Counted from the first letter of the stretch, positions 7,124 through 14,391 are shown. The stretch is DNA of 16,899 nt from Hyphomicrobiales bacterium (GCA_026996935.1 JALWJW010000181.1:1-16899); one strand, 5' to 3'. Notes: a model not told the origin generated them from the letters alone. Numbers and translations are program-made.

Positions 7124-7137
7124 TTGACCTATATCAA
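7124..7137. promoter_or_regulatory. FNR-type binding site between divergent transcripts
   Basis: TTGACCTATATCAA matches the FNR/Dnr/FixK consensus TTGAT-N4-ATCAA at nine of ten positions. It lies between the leftward DsrC-like/HPP pair and the rightward MFS/Crp-Fnr genes. Its spacing to the minus-strand -10 box is ideal for class II activation. It is about 200 bases before the MFS start, where no well-spaced -10 was found, so its effect on that side is unclear. The regulator encoded at 8592 has the E-x-x-S-R recognition residues that in FNR contact this half-site. Confidence 0.6.
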
Positions 7138-7333
7138 TCAACGACACCACTTATCGGCAAAAATACATAATTTCAACGCAAAAAACACCAAAAATCCACC
7201 CTATAGTCCAATAGCAACCCTTTTCATTTAACAACTAGAACCTCTCACATTTGAACACACAATCAAACCTCACCTTATTGTTTGCATAAAACTTCCACTA
7301 ACCCTGCAAACAAAACCGTGCTACACCGCTTGG

Positions 7334-8569
7334 ATGATAAAACGAGGGACAAGCATAAGCATTGATAATGCATCAGGCTGGCGAACGCCGGTGATGTTCC
7401 TGATGATTATTGTTGCCGCTAACGGGTTTACTTTTTCTATCTGGAATGTCTTGCTTAATAATTTTGCAATCGAACGCATCCATTTCACTGGCGCTGAAAT
7501 CGGATGGCTACAATCCATCCGAGAAGTGCCAGGGCTTTTGGCATTTACCGCCGTTGGATTTCTATATCTGTTTCGCGAACAAACCTTCGCCATCGTTTCA
7601 TTGCTCTTATTGGGTGCAGGCACGGCGGCAACAGGCTTTTTCCCCAGCGAATACGGCTTTTTCACCACCACAATTTTGATGTCTTTCGGCTTTCATTATT
7701 ATGAGACCATGAACCAGTCATTGAGCCTGCAATGGCTGCCCAAAAAGACCGCCCCAAAAACCATGGGTAAAATCCTCGCCACAGGTTCCATCGCCACCAT
7801 TTCAGCATTTGCCATGATTTACTTAACATGGTGGGTGCTCAAGCTTGATTTCAAATATATCTATATCATTGGCGGCAGTTTATCGATTGGTGTGGCTGTA
7901 TTCTTATGGCTTGCCTTCCCCCATTTTCAGGAAAAAACCATCCAACGCAAAACCCTTGTCTTGCGCTCACGTTACTGGTTGTTTTACGCCCTAACCTTCA
8001 TGGCAGGTGCACGCCGTCAAATCTTTGTCGTCTTTGCTGGTTTTTTAATGGTGGAAAAATTTGGCTTCACCGTCACCCAAATCACCACCATGTTTTTGGC
8101 CAACGCCCTGTTTAACATTTTCTTTGCCCCTAAAATCGGTGGTTTCATTGCCAAATGGGGCGAACGTCGTGCTTTAACCTTGGAATATATCGGCTTGATT
8201 GGTGTTTTTATCAGCTATGCTTATGTTGAAAACTCAACCATTGCAGGCGCACTATACATTCTCGACCACGCCTTTTTTGCCATGGCCATCGCCATCAAAA
8301 CCTATTTCCAAAAAATTGGCGATCCGGCCGACATGGCCCCCACCGCAGGCGTTGCTTTTTCGATCAATCACATCGCCGCAGTGTTCCTGCCCGTTGTCTT
8401 TGGCATCATCTGGCTGCAAAGCAACGCTGCAGTTTTCCTCATTGGAGCCAGCTTAGCCTTTATTTCATTATGTCTGTCATTCCTTATCCCCAATGACCCG
8501 CATGCAGGCAACGAAACAATTTTAAAAAGCAAACAAAACAGCTTGCACACGCATGCTGCCCCAGCTTAG
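7334..8569 (+). CDS. MFS transporter
   Basis: A 411-residue polytopic protein with about twelve hydrophobic segments in two halves, separated by a central loop near residues 195-215 (FQEKTIQRKTLVLRSRYW), as in the major facilitator superfamily. Short basic turns such as FIAKWGERRAL (in the second half) resemble the loop 2-3 type motif. The substrate cannot be read from the sequence. The ATG at 7334 has only a weak ribosome binding site; no better in-frame start is seen. The Crp/Fnr gene follows 22 bases after its stop, suggesting one transcript. The intergenic region to the left is shared with the DsrC-like/HPP pair and holds an FNR-type box, so the transporter may belong to the same response. 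Confidence 0.85.
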   Translation: MIKRGTSISIDNASGWRTPVMFLMIIVAANGFTFSIWNVLLNNFAIERIHFTGAEIGWLQSIREVPGLLAFTAVGFLYLFREQTFAIVSLLLLGAGTAATGFFPSEYGFFTTTILMSFGFHYYETMNQSLSLQWLPKKTAPKTMGKILATGSIATISAFAMIYLTWWVLKLDFKYIYIIGGSLSIGVAVFLWLAFPHFQEKTIQRKTLVLRSRYWLFYALTFMAGARRQIFVVFAGFLMVEKFGFTVTQITTMFLANALFNIFFAPKIGGFIAKWGERRALTLEYIGLIGVFISYAYVENSTIAGALYILDHAFFAMAIAIKTYFQKIGDPADMAPTAGVAFSINHIAAVFLPVVFGIIWLQSNAAVFLIGASLAFISLCLSFLIPNDPHAGNETILKSKQNSLHTHAAPA

Positions 8570-8591
8570 AGGTAGAGTTTTAAACCAGCTT

Positions 8592-9272
8592 ATGACCACA
8601 CCACATTTACCAGCAGCAATCCAACAAACCATCTCGGTTCTACCCTCTTTAGCAGCACTGGAACCTCATGCTTTAGAAAAACTGGGCCAGGCCGCCCACC
8701 TGATTAACGCCCCCAAAGGCCACACCATTTTTCGCCCCGGCAGCTCGTGCGAAAACTACATCATCGTATTGTCAGGGACAGTACGCACTTTTGTCTCAAG
8801 CGAAAGCGGCCGCGAAATCGTTTTATACCGTATTGAAGGCGGTCAAACCTGCATCCTGACCACCTCATGCCTGATGACCAATTCAAACTATGATACTGAA
8901 GCGGTTGCCGAAACCGATGTCACCGCTTTATCGCTCCCGCGCGCCATGTTCTTAGAACTGCTCGGCACCTCGCAAAAGTTCCGTCATTTAGCCTTCAACA
9001 CTTTTTCAGAACGTTTGCACGAGCTTGTCATTCTCATCAACGAAATTTCATTCGGCCATCTCGATACCCGCTTAGCGACTTATCTCATCACCAAAGCCAA
9101 CGGCAACATTATCAAAGCCACCCATCAATCCATAGCCATGGAATTAGGTTCAGCGCGTGAAGCGGTTTCACGCCTACTCAAAGACTTTGAGCGAAAAGGC
9201 TTGGTCGAACTTGATCGCGGGCGTATAATCATCACGCAGCGGACCGAACTGGAAAATTATCAAAAGAAATAA
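8592..9272 (+). CDS. Crp/Fnr family transcriptional regulator
   Basis: A 226-residue regulator. The N-terminal cyclic-nucleotide-binding-like sensor (about 18-130) includes GHTIFRPGSSCENYIIVLSG and the segment GGQTCILTTSCLM. A long dimerisation helix follows (about 135-165), then a Crp-type winged helix (about 166-222). The recognition helix reads SAREAVSRLLKDF; E190, S193 and R194 match the E-x-x-S-R of FNR, which reads TTGAT-type half-sites. The four FNR iron-sulfur cysteines are not present in their usual N-terminal arrangement; the three cysteines here are 53, 87 and 93, so the signal sensed is unknown. Start: ATG 8592 fits family length; ATG 8553 is in frame, overlaps the MFS gene and adds 13 residues. 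Neither has a strong ribosome site. Confidence 0.9.
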   Translation: MTTPHLPAAIQQTISVLPSLAALEPHALEKLGQAAHLINAPKGHTIFRPGSSCENYIIVLSGTVRTFVSSESGREIVLYRIEGGQTCILTTSCLMTNSNYDTEAVAETDVTALSLPRAMFLELLGTSQKFRHLAFNTFSERLHELVILINEISFGHLDTRLATYLITKANGNIIKATHQSIAMELGSAREAVSRLLKDFERKGLVELDRGRIIITQRTELENYQKK

Positions 9273-9294
9273 TTTTTTAAAAAATACGTCTTGT

Positions 9295-9307
9295 GTGACC
9301 TCGTCAC
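9295..9307. repeat. Short perfect inverted repeat upstream of the DUF2892 gene
   Basis: GTGAC (9295-9299) and GTCAC (9303-9307) are perfect 5-bp arms around CTC, shortly after the Crp/Fnr stop. It may be an operator for the DUF2892/methyltransferase pair. No T-run follows, so it is not a clear terminator. Confidence 0.3.
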
Positions 9308-9345
9308 TAAACATGCAACCGGCCCACTGCTACAAAGGGGCAAGT

Positions 9346-9366
9346 GTTGAGAAACAACTTCTCGAC
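9346..9366 (+). repeat. Hairpin in the leader of the DUF2892 gene
   Basis: GTTGAGAA (9346-9353) pairs with TTCTCGAC (9359-9366) around an ACAAC loop, an 8-bp stem with one G-U pair. Weaker symmetry extends outwards (CAAGT at 9341-9345, AAGTTG at 9367-9372). It ends about ten bases before the AGGAG ribosome binding site, so it could act as an operator or as a leader hairpin affecting translation. Confidence 0.4.
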
Positions 9367-9389
9367 AAGTTGAAACAGGAGACTTGGTT

Positions 9390-9593
9390 ATGAACAAAAA
9401 TATTGGTAGTACTGAACGCATTATCCGCGCCGTTGTTGGTATTGCATTGCTTGTATGGGCATTTATGGGCGGCAGCGAATACTCATGGATTGGCTGGATC
9501 GGCATTGTACCGCTTGCAACAGCAGCAATCGGCTGGTGTCCTCCCTATGCTATATTCGGTATCAATACCTGTTCTGTTAAAAAGAATAGCTAA
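9390..9593 (+). CDS. DUF2892 family small membrane protein
   Basis: A 67-residue protein with two hydrophobic segments (about 10-27 and 33-49) and the hallmarks of DUF2892: the N-terminal MNKNIGSTERIIRAVVGI and the C-terminal GWCPPYAIFGINTC, with paired cysteines in CPP and INTC. The domain is found alone or fused to rhodanese domains, as in the E. coli sulfurtransferase YgaP, so a link to sulfane sulfur is often suggested. ATG 9390 is preceded by AGGAG at eight bases, the clearest ribosome site in this block. The methyltransferase begins three bases after the stop, so the two are almost certainly translated from one message. Confidence 0.9.
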   Translation: MNKNIGSTERIIRAVVGIALLVWAFMGGSEYSWIGWIGIVPLATAAIGWCPPYAIFGINTCSVKKNS

Positions 9594-9596
9594 AAC

Positions 9597-10220
9597 ATGG
9601 CAGGCCTATACGACAGATACGTTTTGCCACGTCTGATTGACTGGGCCTGCTCGCACGATAGCATTGGCACACAACGTCAAATCGTTGTGCCAATGGCTAA
9701 GGGCACAGTACTTGAGGTCGGCATTGGTTCTGGCCTCAACCTGCCCTATTATGATCGAAATAAAGTTAAAAACATCATCGGGATTGATCCTGGCGTTGGC
9801 GTGTTAAAACTTGGCGAAAAACGCTTTACTGATTCAGACATCCCCTTAGAGGTGTTGCAAGAATCAGCAGAAAAAATTCCACTCGAAACCAACAGTGTTG
9901 ATTCAGTGTTGCTCACTTGGGCAGGCTGCTCAATTCCCGATATTGAAACCGCCCTTTGCGAAATGCGCCGCGTCTTGCGCCCCGGTGGCCAATTGGTATT
10001 TTGCGAACACGGACGTTCAGACGATCCCAAAATTGCCCGTATGCAAGACATGCTCAACAAAGTCTGGCCCTATTTTGCCGGCGGCTGCAACGTCAACCGC
10101 GACTTTCAGGCCCTGATTAAACAAGCAGGCTTTGAGTTCAAGGAACTTGATATGTTCTACGCCATGAAAGAAGCCAAACCCGTCTCCTTCCACTTCCGCG
10201 GCATTGCAGAACCTGTTTAA
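9597..10220 (+). CDS. Class I SAM-dependent methyltransferase, METTL7/TMT1-like
   Basis: A 207-residue Rossmann-fold methyltransferase. Motif I is LEVGIGSGLNLPYY (39-52); the ribose-binding acidic strand is IGIDPG (61-66); a GxxP-like motif near 91-105 precedes the VLLTWAGCSIPD strand (104-115); then MRRVLRPGGQLVFCEHG (123-139). The tail AGGCNVNRDFQALIKQAGF (161-179) resembles the DGCNLTRE region of human METTL7A/B (TMT1A/B), which methylate hydrogen sulfide and alkyl thiols. Bacterial relatives also include enzymes annotated as phospholipid or UbiE-like methyltransferases, so the substrate is open. It follows the DUF2892 gene by three bases. A thiol or sulfide substrate would suit the neighbours, but that is inference. 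Confidence 0.85.
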   Translation: MAGLYDRYVLPRLIDWACSHDSIGTQRQIVVPMAKGTVLEVGIGSGLNLPYYDRNKVKNIIGIDPGVGVLKLGEKRFTDSDIPLEVLQESAEKIPLETNSVDSVLLTWAGCSIPDIETALCEMRRVLRPGGQLVFCEHGRSDDPKIARMQDMLNKVWPYFAGGCNVNRDFQALIKQAGFEFKELDMFYAMKEAKPVSFHFRGIAEPV

Positions 10221-10316
10221 GCTGACGCTTTCTCCCGCAAATTCAAATTTCGCGTGACCACAGTTTTTTATTCGTGTTATAACCTCGCAAACCACTCCAA
10301 TAAGTGATTTGTCGAC

Positions 10317-10344
10317 TTGATGAGCGCGTTTCATGTTTTATAGA
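10317..10344 (+). promoter_or_regulatory. Candidate sigma-70 promoter for the glycan operon
   Basis: TTGATG (10317-10322) and TATAGA (10339-10344) are separated by 16 bases and predict a start near 10351, about 86 bases before the oxygenase ATG. The rest of the 216-base gap (10221-10436) shows no gene. The match is moderate and unproven. Confidence 0.3.
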
Positions 10345-10436
10345 AAACTCAACACGAACCGCAATTAACAACCCCTTAGATGGGCCGTTTGGATTATTGA
10401 TGACCCAAAACGACTCGAAATCAGAAGTATAGCCTT

Positions 10437-11216
10437 ATGTCTCAAAACCTTCTTAACCTTTCAGCCCCACGTTTTAAATACGATCCATTCCCTTATGGCC
10501 TCATTACAAAACTGTTTAGTGAAGACACCTACAAGGAAATGTTGGCAAACTGGCCATCAACCGACCTGTTCAATCACAAAGCGGTTTGGGGTGATAAGTA
10601 TTCCTTGTCAGAAACTGAAAATGGCGACAAATACAAACAGTTTATTGATAGCCATCCGATTTGGTCAAAGGTCTATGCAGAGACAAAAAGCAACGCCTTC
10701 ATAGATCGCGTCATTGATATGCTGCTTGAACAAAACATTGACCTTGGTTTAAAAAACAACTGGCATTCAGCCAACAACGCAGGACTAGCCCTTGGTGCAC
10801 GTCTCAAAGGCATGATCGATGGGTTAAAACTTAAACGCTCCAAATCCATCCCTCTTGTTACCCGCTTTGAGTTTTCCATGCTACCGGCAAAAGGTGGCAC
10901 CGTCCTTCCCCATACAGATCATCACAAAAAACTTGTCACCATGGTTATTTCTATGGTTGGTGAAGGTGAATGGGACCCACAGATCGGTGGCGGCACGGCA
11001 TTTCTGACACCAATAGATACACGTAAAAACTTCAACCGTATGAACGAAATGACGGGTCACGAAAACTTCAAACCATTTGATATCGTCGAGTTTGAGCCCA
11101 ACCAGTGCGCCATTTTTGTTAAAACATTCAACTCACACCATTCCGTACCGCAAATGACATCTAACGATGATACATTACTGCGAAAAACTCTAACACTCGT
11201 CATTGCAGAGGCATAA
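10437..11216 (+). CDS. 2-oxoglutarate/Fe(II)-dependent oxygenase family protein
   Basis: A 259-residue protein with the double-stranded beta-helix metal triad. H159 and D161 are in LPHTDHHKKLVTMVI, the distal histidine is probably H235 in FNSHHSVPQM, and R249 in RKTLTLVIAE can bind the 2-oxoglutarate carboxylate. The GGGTAFL strand (184-190) and FEPNQCAIFVK (219-229) fit the prolyl-4-hydroxylase-like branch of the superfamily. The first 140 residues are less conserved and may bind the substrate. It opens a rightward operon with surface-polysaccharide-type enzymes, so it may hydroxylate a sugar, acyl chain or peptide, but the substrate cannot be deduced. The next gene starts seven bases after its stop. 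Confidence 0.85.
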   Translation: MSQNLLNLSAPRFKYDPFPYGLITKLFSEDTYKEMLANWPSTDLFNHKAVWGDKYSLSETENGDKYKQFIDSHPIWSKVYAETKSNAFIDRVIDMLLEQNIDLGLKNNWHSANNAGLALGARLKGMIDGLKLKRSKSIPLVTRFEFSMLPAKGGTVLPHTDHHKKLVTMVISMVGEGEWDPQIGGGTAFLTPIDTRKNFNRMNEMTGHENFKPFDIVEFEPNQCAIFVKTFNSHHSVPQMTSNDDTLLRKTLTLVIAEA

Positions 11217-11223
11217 ATTACCC

Positions 11224-11358
11224 ATGGAAAATGAAACAAAAAAAGGCAAAAACAAACCTTGGCTATTCCCGCTCATCGCCATCATTGTGATTATTCTTGC
11301 TGTATTGTTTTTATCAGGCGGCAAAAATGTTGCCCCATTCTTATACGAAATTTTCTAA
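11224..11358 (+). CDS. Small single-pass membrane protein (44 residues)
   Basis: A 44-codon reading frame with a strongly basic hydrophilic start (MENETKKGKNKPW), one hydrophobic segment (about 14-30, LFPLIAIIVIILAVLFL) and a short tail. It follows the charge rule for an N-in membrane protein. It begins seven bases after the oxygenase stop and ends 54 bases before the acyltransferase ATG, all on one strand. A GAGG motif lies 12 bases upstream of the ATG, a little farther than usual. I do not recognise a family. Position suggests a small partner of the acyltransferase or SGNH protein, but that is inference. Confidence 0.6.
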   Translation: MENETKKGKNKPWLFPLIAIIVIILAVLFLSGGKNVAPFLYEIF

Positions 11359-11412
11359 TAAGCCTTACCTTATGACCTTGCCCATTCCTGCACATACATC
11401 AAAGAAACCCAT

Positions 11413-12444
11413 ATGAAAAAGCTGGTATTACTGGAATACTATCGTGGGATAGCAGCCTTTGGTGTGGCCATAAGTCATTATTATATGTTCACTGCCAAAA
11501 TTGCCGATGCGGAATTTCTTTCAACCATTTTTGTTGAAATGTTCTTCCCATTGTCTGGTTTTGTTTTGGCTGCTCAAACCATGCTGGTTGCCGAAGGCAA
11601 AGGACAGGTCAGAATTTTCCTTGCGCGGCGTTGGATGCGAACGCTTCCCCTATTTATGCTCGCGATCATTTGTTCGGCTATTTTGGTGAAAAACATTGGT
11701 GTTGTTAACTTCCTTCAGTTCGCATTTTTTGTGAAATTCTTCACACCCGCCTATGATGTTAACAACTTCTATCCTATTGCTTGGAGTCTTGCAGTTGAAG
11801 AATGGTATTACTTTTTAGCACCAGTGTTTTTTGCCATGTTTCCCTTTGTATCTAAAGGGAAAAATCGCGTTTTAAAACTCACCATTGGTATTATAGGCGT
11901 TTTGATTTCCTTAAAAATTATCTTCCTGATTCTTGGCACCGATCCACAGTTCGTACGCATCGCAACCTTCCTGCGATTAGATGCCATCGCAATGGGTTTC
12001 CTGTTCTTTCAGTTAAATCAGCGCTCAGGCTGCAAAAACTGGTTATTCAGTTCCCTTACCGGCTCTGGCGTGATATTAGCAGCCAGCCTGTGGGCCACGC
12101 TTACCCTGCCCCATAACATCACAACGCAAATTCTATTCCTGGTTTCCACCAGTATCTTTTTCGCCAGCGCCATAACGCTGTTATATAACTGGGAAAAAAC
12201 CTCACAAACGTTACAAAAGCACATACCAAAATTTCCTGGAATATGGCTTGGCCGTACGTCATATTCAGTATACCTGTTCCACCTTGTCGTGCTTTATTTA
12301 ATGTCCTCACGGAATTTAGAGCTTGGCTTATTGCCATACTTAGCCTTAACCACCACAATCGCCGTTGTACTTTACTATGCCATTGAAAAACCGTTTATGG
12401 ATATGCGCCCAGTTTACAAAGACCGTTCAGTCTTAGAAATTTAA
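11413..12444 (+). CDS. Acyltransferase-3 (OafA-type) membrane O-acyltransferase
   Basis: A 343-residue protein with about ten membrane segments. Acyltransferase-3 signatures are the N-terminal YYRGIAAFGVAISHYYMF with R11 and the likely catalytic H22, the VEMFFPLSGFVLA segment (41-53), the RRWMRTLPL loop (72-80), and IAWSLAVEEWYYFLAP (122-137) with the conserved acidic pair E129/E130. The C-terminal segment WLGRTSYSVYLFHLVVLY is also typical. Such proteins move acyl groups, usually acetyl, across the inner membrane to modify O-antigen, capsule or other glycans. Many need an SGNH domain fused or encoded nearby; here an SGNH protein follows 14 bases downstream. Ribosome binding site is weak (AAAGAA). 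Confidence 0.92.
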   Translation: MKKLVLLEYYRGIAAFGVAISHYYMFTAKIADAEFLSTIFVEMFFPLSGFVLAAQTMLVAEGKGQVRIFLARRWMRTLPLFMLAIICSAILVKNIGVVNFLQFAFFVKFFTPAYDVNNFYPIAWSLAVEEWYYFLAPVFFAMFPFVSKGKNRVLKLTIGIIGVLISLKIIFLILGTDPQFVRIATFLRLDAIAMGFLFFQLNQRSGCKNWLFSSLTGSGVILAASLWATLTLPHNITTQILFLVSTSIFFASAITLLYNWEKTSQTLQKHIPKFPGIWLGRTSYSVYLFHLVVLYLMSSRNLELGLLPYLALTTTIAVVLYYAIEKPFMDMRPVYKDRSVLEI

Positions 12445-12458
12445 CCAAGGAACGACTT

Positions 12459-13559
12459 ATGAATTTGAAAAACATCTTCAATAATCTCGTTGTGTTTGCA
12501 GCAATGTATGCATTCCTGCTTCTCATCATTACCTTAAGTTATGATTTTATCACCCCCATCATAAAAGCAAAAAAGGCTTCCTCAAGCAACCTTGCATCCG
12601 CACAAGCATTTGCAGGCGTAAAAGACCAAAAAGCAATACTTGCAAATGCCCGATCAGCCCCAAAACAATACGTCCCATTCGTAGCCTGGAAACAAAAACC
12701 TTTCTCCAGCAAATATGTTAATATTGACGAGAACGGTTTTCGCAAAACCCCGCAACCCAAAAGTTCTGATAACAAAAAAACCATTGGCATATTTGGTTCT
12801 TCCCCTATTTGGGGCAGAGGCGTGAAAGACAGTCAAACAATGCCAGCATATTTGGCCGTTTTAGAAAAGGATTACACTGTCAAAAACTTTGCTCAACGTG
12901 GTTATACATCCAGACAAAACCTTGATTTATTAATCAATCTCATTGCCTCAAACCAGATGCCCGAAATTGTCATATTTAATGATGGATTTGTCGACACATA
13001 CGTTCTCTGCAACCCTCAGGTTACAACATCCTTAAACGGTCACGGTCAAGAAAAGAAAATCGCAAGTGCGCTCGAAATGAGTAAAGGCCATAGCTTTTTC
13101 AATACCTTTTTGTCACCCTTGCTTGCATTACCGGGCAAAATCTTCAAAAAAAGCAAATATAAACAACCCCTTGTCTGTACGAAGGACAACACAAAAGCCA
13201 AAGCCGTCGCAAACACCCTTTATGCAAACTGGCAAATGGCCGCCGACCTTGTCCAGTCTCGTGGCGGTAAGTTTATAGCAATTCTTCAACCAACGGCCTA
13301 TCACACTAAATCTCCCGTTGAGGAATTAAAGTTAAAAACAAAACGGAAATACAAAACACTTGGCCCGTCAGTTTTAGCAATTTATTCCCTCGTCACACAA
13401 ACCGTCAGTGAAAAGCAACCGAACTGGTTCAAAAATTTTACAACCATTTATGATGGATCAAAAAATTACGTCTTTTTTGATGATATCCATGTTGCCGCTC
13501 ACGGTAATAAAATTTACGCCGCAAAAATCGCCGATGTTCTTAAAGCATCAAACGACTAA
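12459..13559 (+). CDS. Membrane-anchored SGNH-type hydrolase/acyl-transfer protein
   Basis: A 366-residue protein anchored by one N-terminal membrane segment (about 10-28), with the rest probably periplasmic. SGNH-like blocks are IGIFGSSPIWGRGV (109-122; probable nucleophile S115 with GSS in place of GDS), the Gly-containing QRGYTS (146-151), IFNDGFVD (172-179; N174 as the block III Asn) and FDDIHVAAHGN (340-350; D341 and H344 as the D-x-x-H). AT3-SGNH pairs such as OafB carry both functions in one chain; here they are separate genes 14 bases apart, suggesting that acyl groups exported by the AT3 protein are passed to a glycan by this one. AAGGAA lies six bases before the ATG. Confidence 0.8.
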   Translation: MNLKNIFNNLVVFAAMYAFLLLIITLSYDFITPIIKAKKASSSNLASAQAFAGVKDQKAILANARSAPKQYVPFVAWKQKPFSSKYVNIDENGFRKTPQPKSSDNKKTIGIFGSSPIWGRGVKDSQTMPAYLAVLEKDYTVKNFAQRGYTSRQNLDLLINLIASNQMPEIVIFNDGFVDTYVLCNPQVTTSLNGHGQEKKIASALEMSKGHSFFNTFLSPLLALPGKIFKKSKYKQPLVCTKDNTKAKAVANTLYANWQMAADLVQSRGGKFIAILQPTAYHTKSPVEELKLKTKRKYKTLGPSVLAIYSLVTQTVSEKQPNWFKNFTTIYDGSKNYVFFDDIHVAAHGNKIYAAKIADVLKASND

Positions 13560-13621
13560 CTTTAAACTCAACATTATCAGCGGGTCGCGCTTTCACAAGA
13601 CTGCTAAAAAGAGATAACAGT

Positions 13622-14323
13622 ATGAAAAAAATGAAAAAAATCCTTCGCAAACTCCTCCTTAAAACAGGAATTCCAATTTATTCAGCAACCGTTCGCTGGC
13701 CTCATGATGAAGGTTTTAACGATGTCCGCCGCCGCGTCAAAGCCCGTGGTGTTGAAGGCATTCCCGATGATCGCTGTTTTACACTTTACAAAGCCGCACA
13801 ATCAGTAGCTCACCTTGATGGAGAATTGGCTGAATGCGGTTGTCGAAAAGGCAAATCTACACGTTTTATTTTAGCAGGCACAGGCATAGAATCAGACAAA
13901 CAAATTCACGTATTTGATTCATTTGAAGGACTTTCAAATCCCACCCGTAAAGATAAACTAAATACAGGCAACCACGCATGGCGCGAAGGGGCGCTGGCTT
14001 CAAGCGAAGACATTCTGGTCACTAACCTGCAAATGTATGAGCACATGCTGGTTATTCACAAAGGCTGGATTCCCGAACGCTTTAAAGATGTCGAAGACAT
14101 GAAGTTTTCCTTCCTTCATGTCGATGTGGATTTGTACGATCCAACAATAGATAGCTTGAAATTTTTCTATGATCGCATGACAACTGGCGGCATTATCATG
14201 TGTGATGACTATGGATCAGTTTCATGTCCTGGTGCAAAAAAAGCCTTTGATGAATTTTTTGCCGACAAGCAGGAAAATATCCTTGAGCTTCCAAGCGCAC
14301 AAGCGATTGTTGTTAAGGCATAA
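13622..14323 (+). CDS. TylF/MycF-type SAM-dependent O-methyltransferase
   Basis: A 233-residue protein of the macrocin O-methyltransferase family (TylF, PF05711). A basic N-terminus precedes LAECGCRKGKSTRFIL (69-84, SAM-binding loop), HVFDSFEGL (96-104), HKGWIPERF (146-154), FLHVDVDLYDPTIDSL (164-179; D168 and D170 as likely metal ligands) and GGIIMCDDYGSVSCPGAKKA (189-208). TylF and MycF methylate sugar hydroxyls on macrolides, and bacterial relatives are common in glycan clusters, so sugar O-methylation is likely here. It is the last gene of the rightward operon, 62 bases after the SGNH gene, with a strong terminator just downstream. Confidence 0.9.
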   Translation: MKKMKKILRKLLLKTGIPIYSATVRWPHDEGFNDVRRRVKARGVEGIPDDRCFTLYKAAQSVAHLDGELAECGCRKGKSTRFILAGTGIESDKQIHVFDSFEGLSNPTRKDKLNTGNHAWREGALASSEDILVTNLQMYEHMLVIHKGWIPERFKDVEDMKFSFLHVDVDLYDPTIDSLKFFYDRMTTGGIIMCDDYGSVSCPGAKKAFDEFFADKQENILELPSAQAIVVKA

Positions 14324-14344
14324 ACATCGCTAAAGTATAAATTA

Positions 14345-14374
14345 AAAAGGCGCCAAACTCTTTTGACGCCTTTT
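14345..14374. terminator. Bidirectional rho-independent terminator between convergent operons
   Basis: AAAAGGCG (14345-14352) pairs with CGCCTTTT (14367-14374); after one C-A mismatch the stem continues as CAAA with TTTG around a CTCT loop. The A-run on one side and T-run on the other let it work on both strands, closing the TylF-type gene (ends 14323) and the leftward methyltransferase gene (ends 14392). Confidence 0.88.
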
Positions 14375-14391
14375 AATAACTCTCAATATTT

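Noticed and set aside
7251..7266. TTGAA-N6-ATCAA before the MFS gene, resembling a second FNR site.
   Set aside because: The gap between half-sites is six bases rather than four, so it does not fit FNR-type binding.
9272..9285. Perfect 14-bp A/T palindrome (ATTTTTTAAAAAAT) after the Crp/Fnr gene.
   Set aside because: No GC in the stem, so unlikely as a terminator; such runs arise easily in this AT-rich DNA.
9294..9308. TGTGA-N5-TCACT, resembling a CRP site.
   Set aside because: The spacer is five bases instead of six and the last base does not match; kept only as an inverted repeat.
10017..10334. A 105-codon minus-strand frame over the methyltransferase 3' end and the following gap.
   Set aside because: It is mostly antisense to a well-supported gene and shows no family features.
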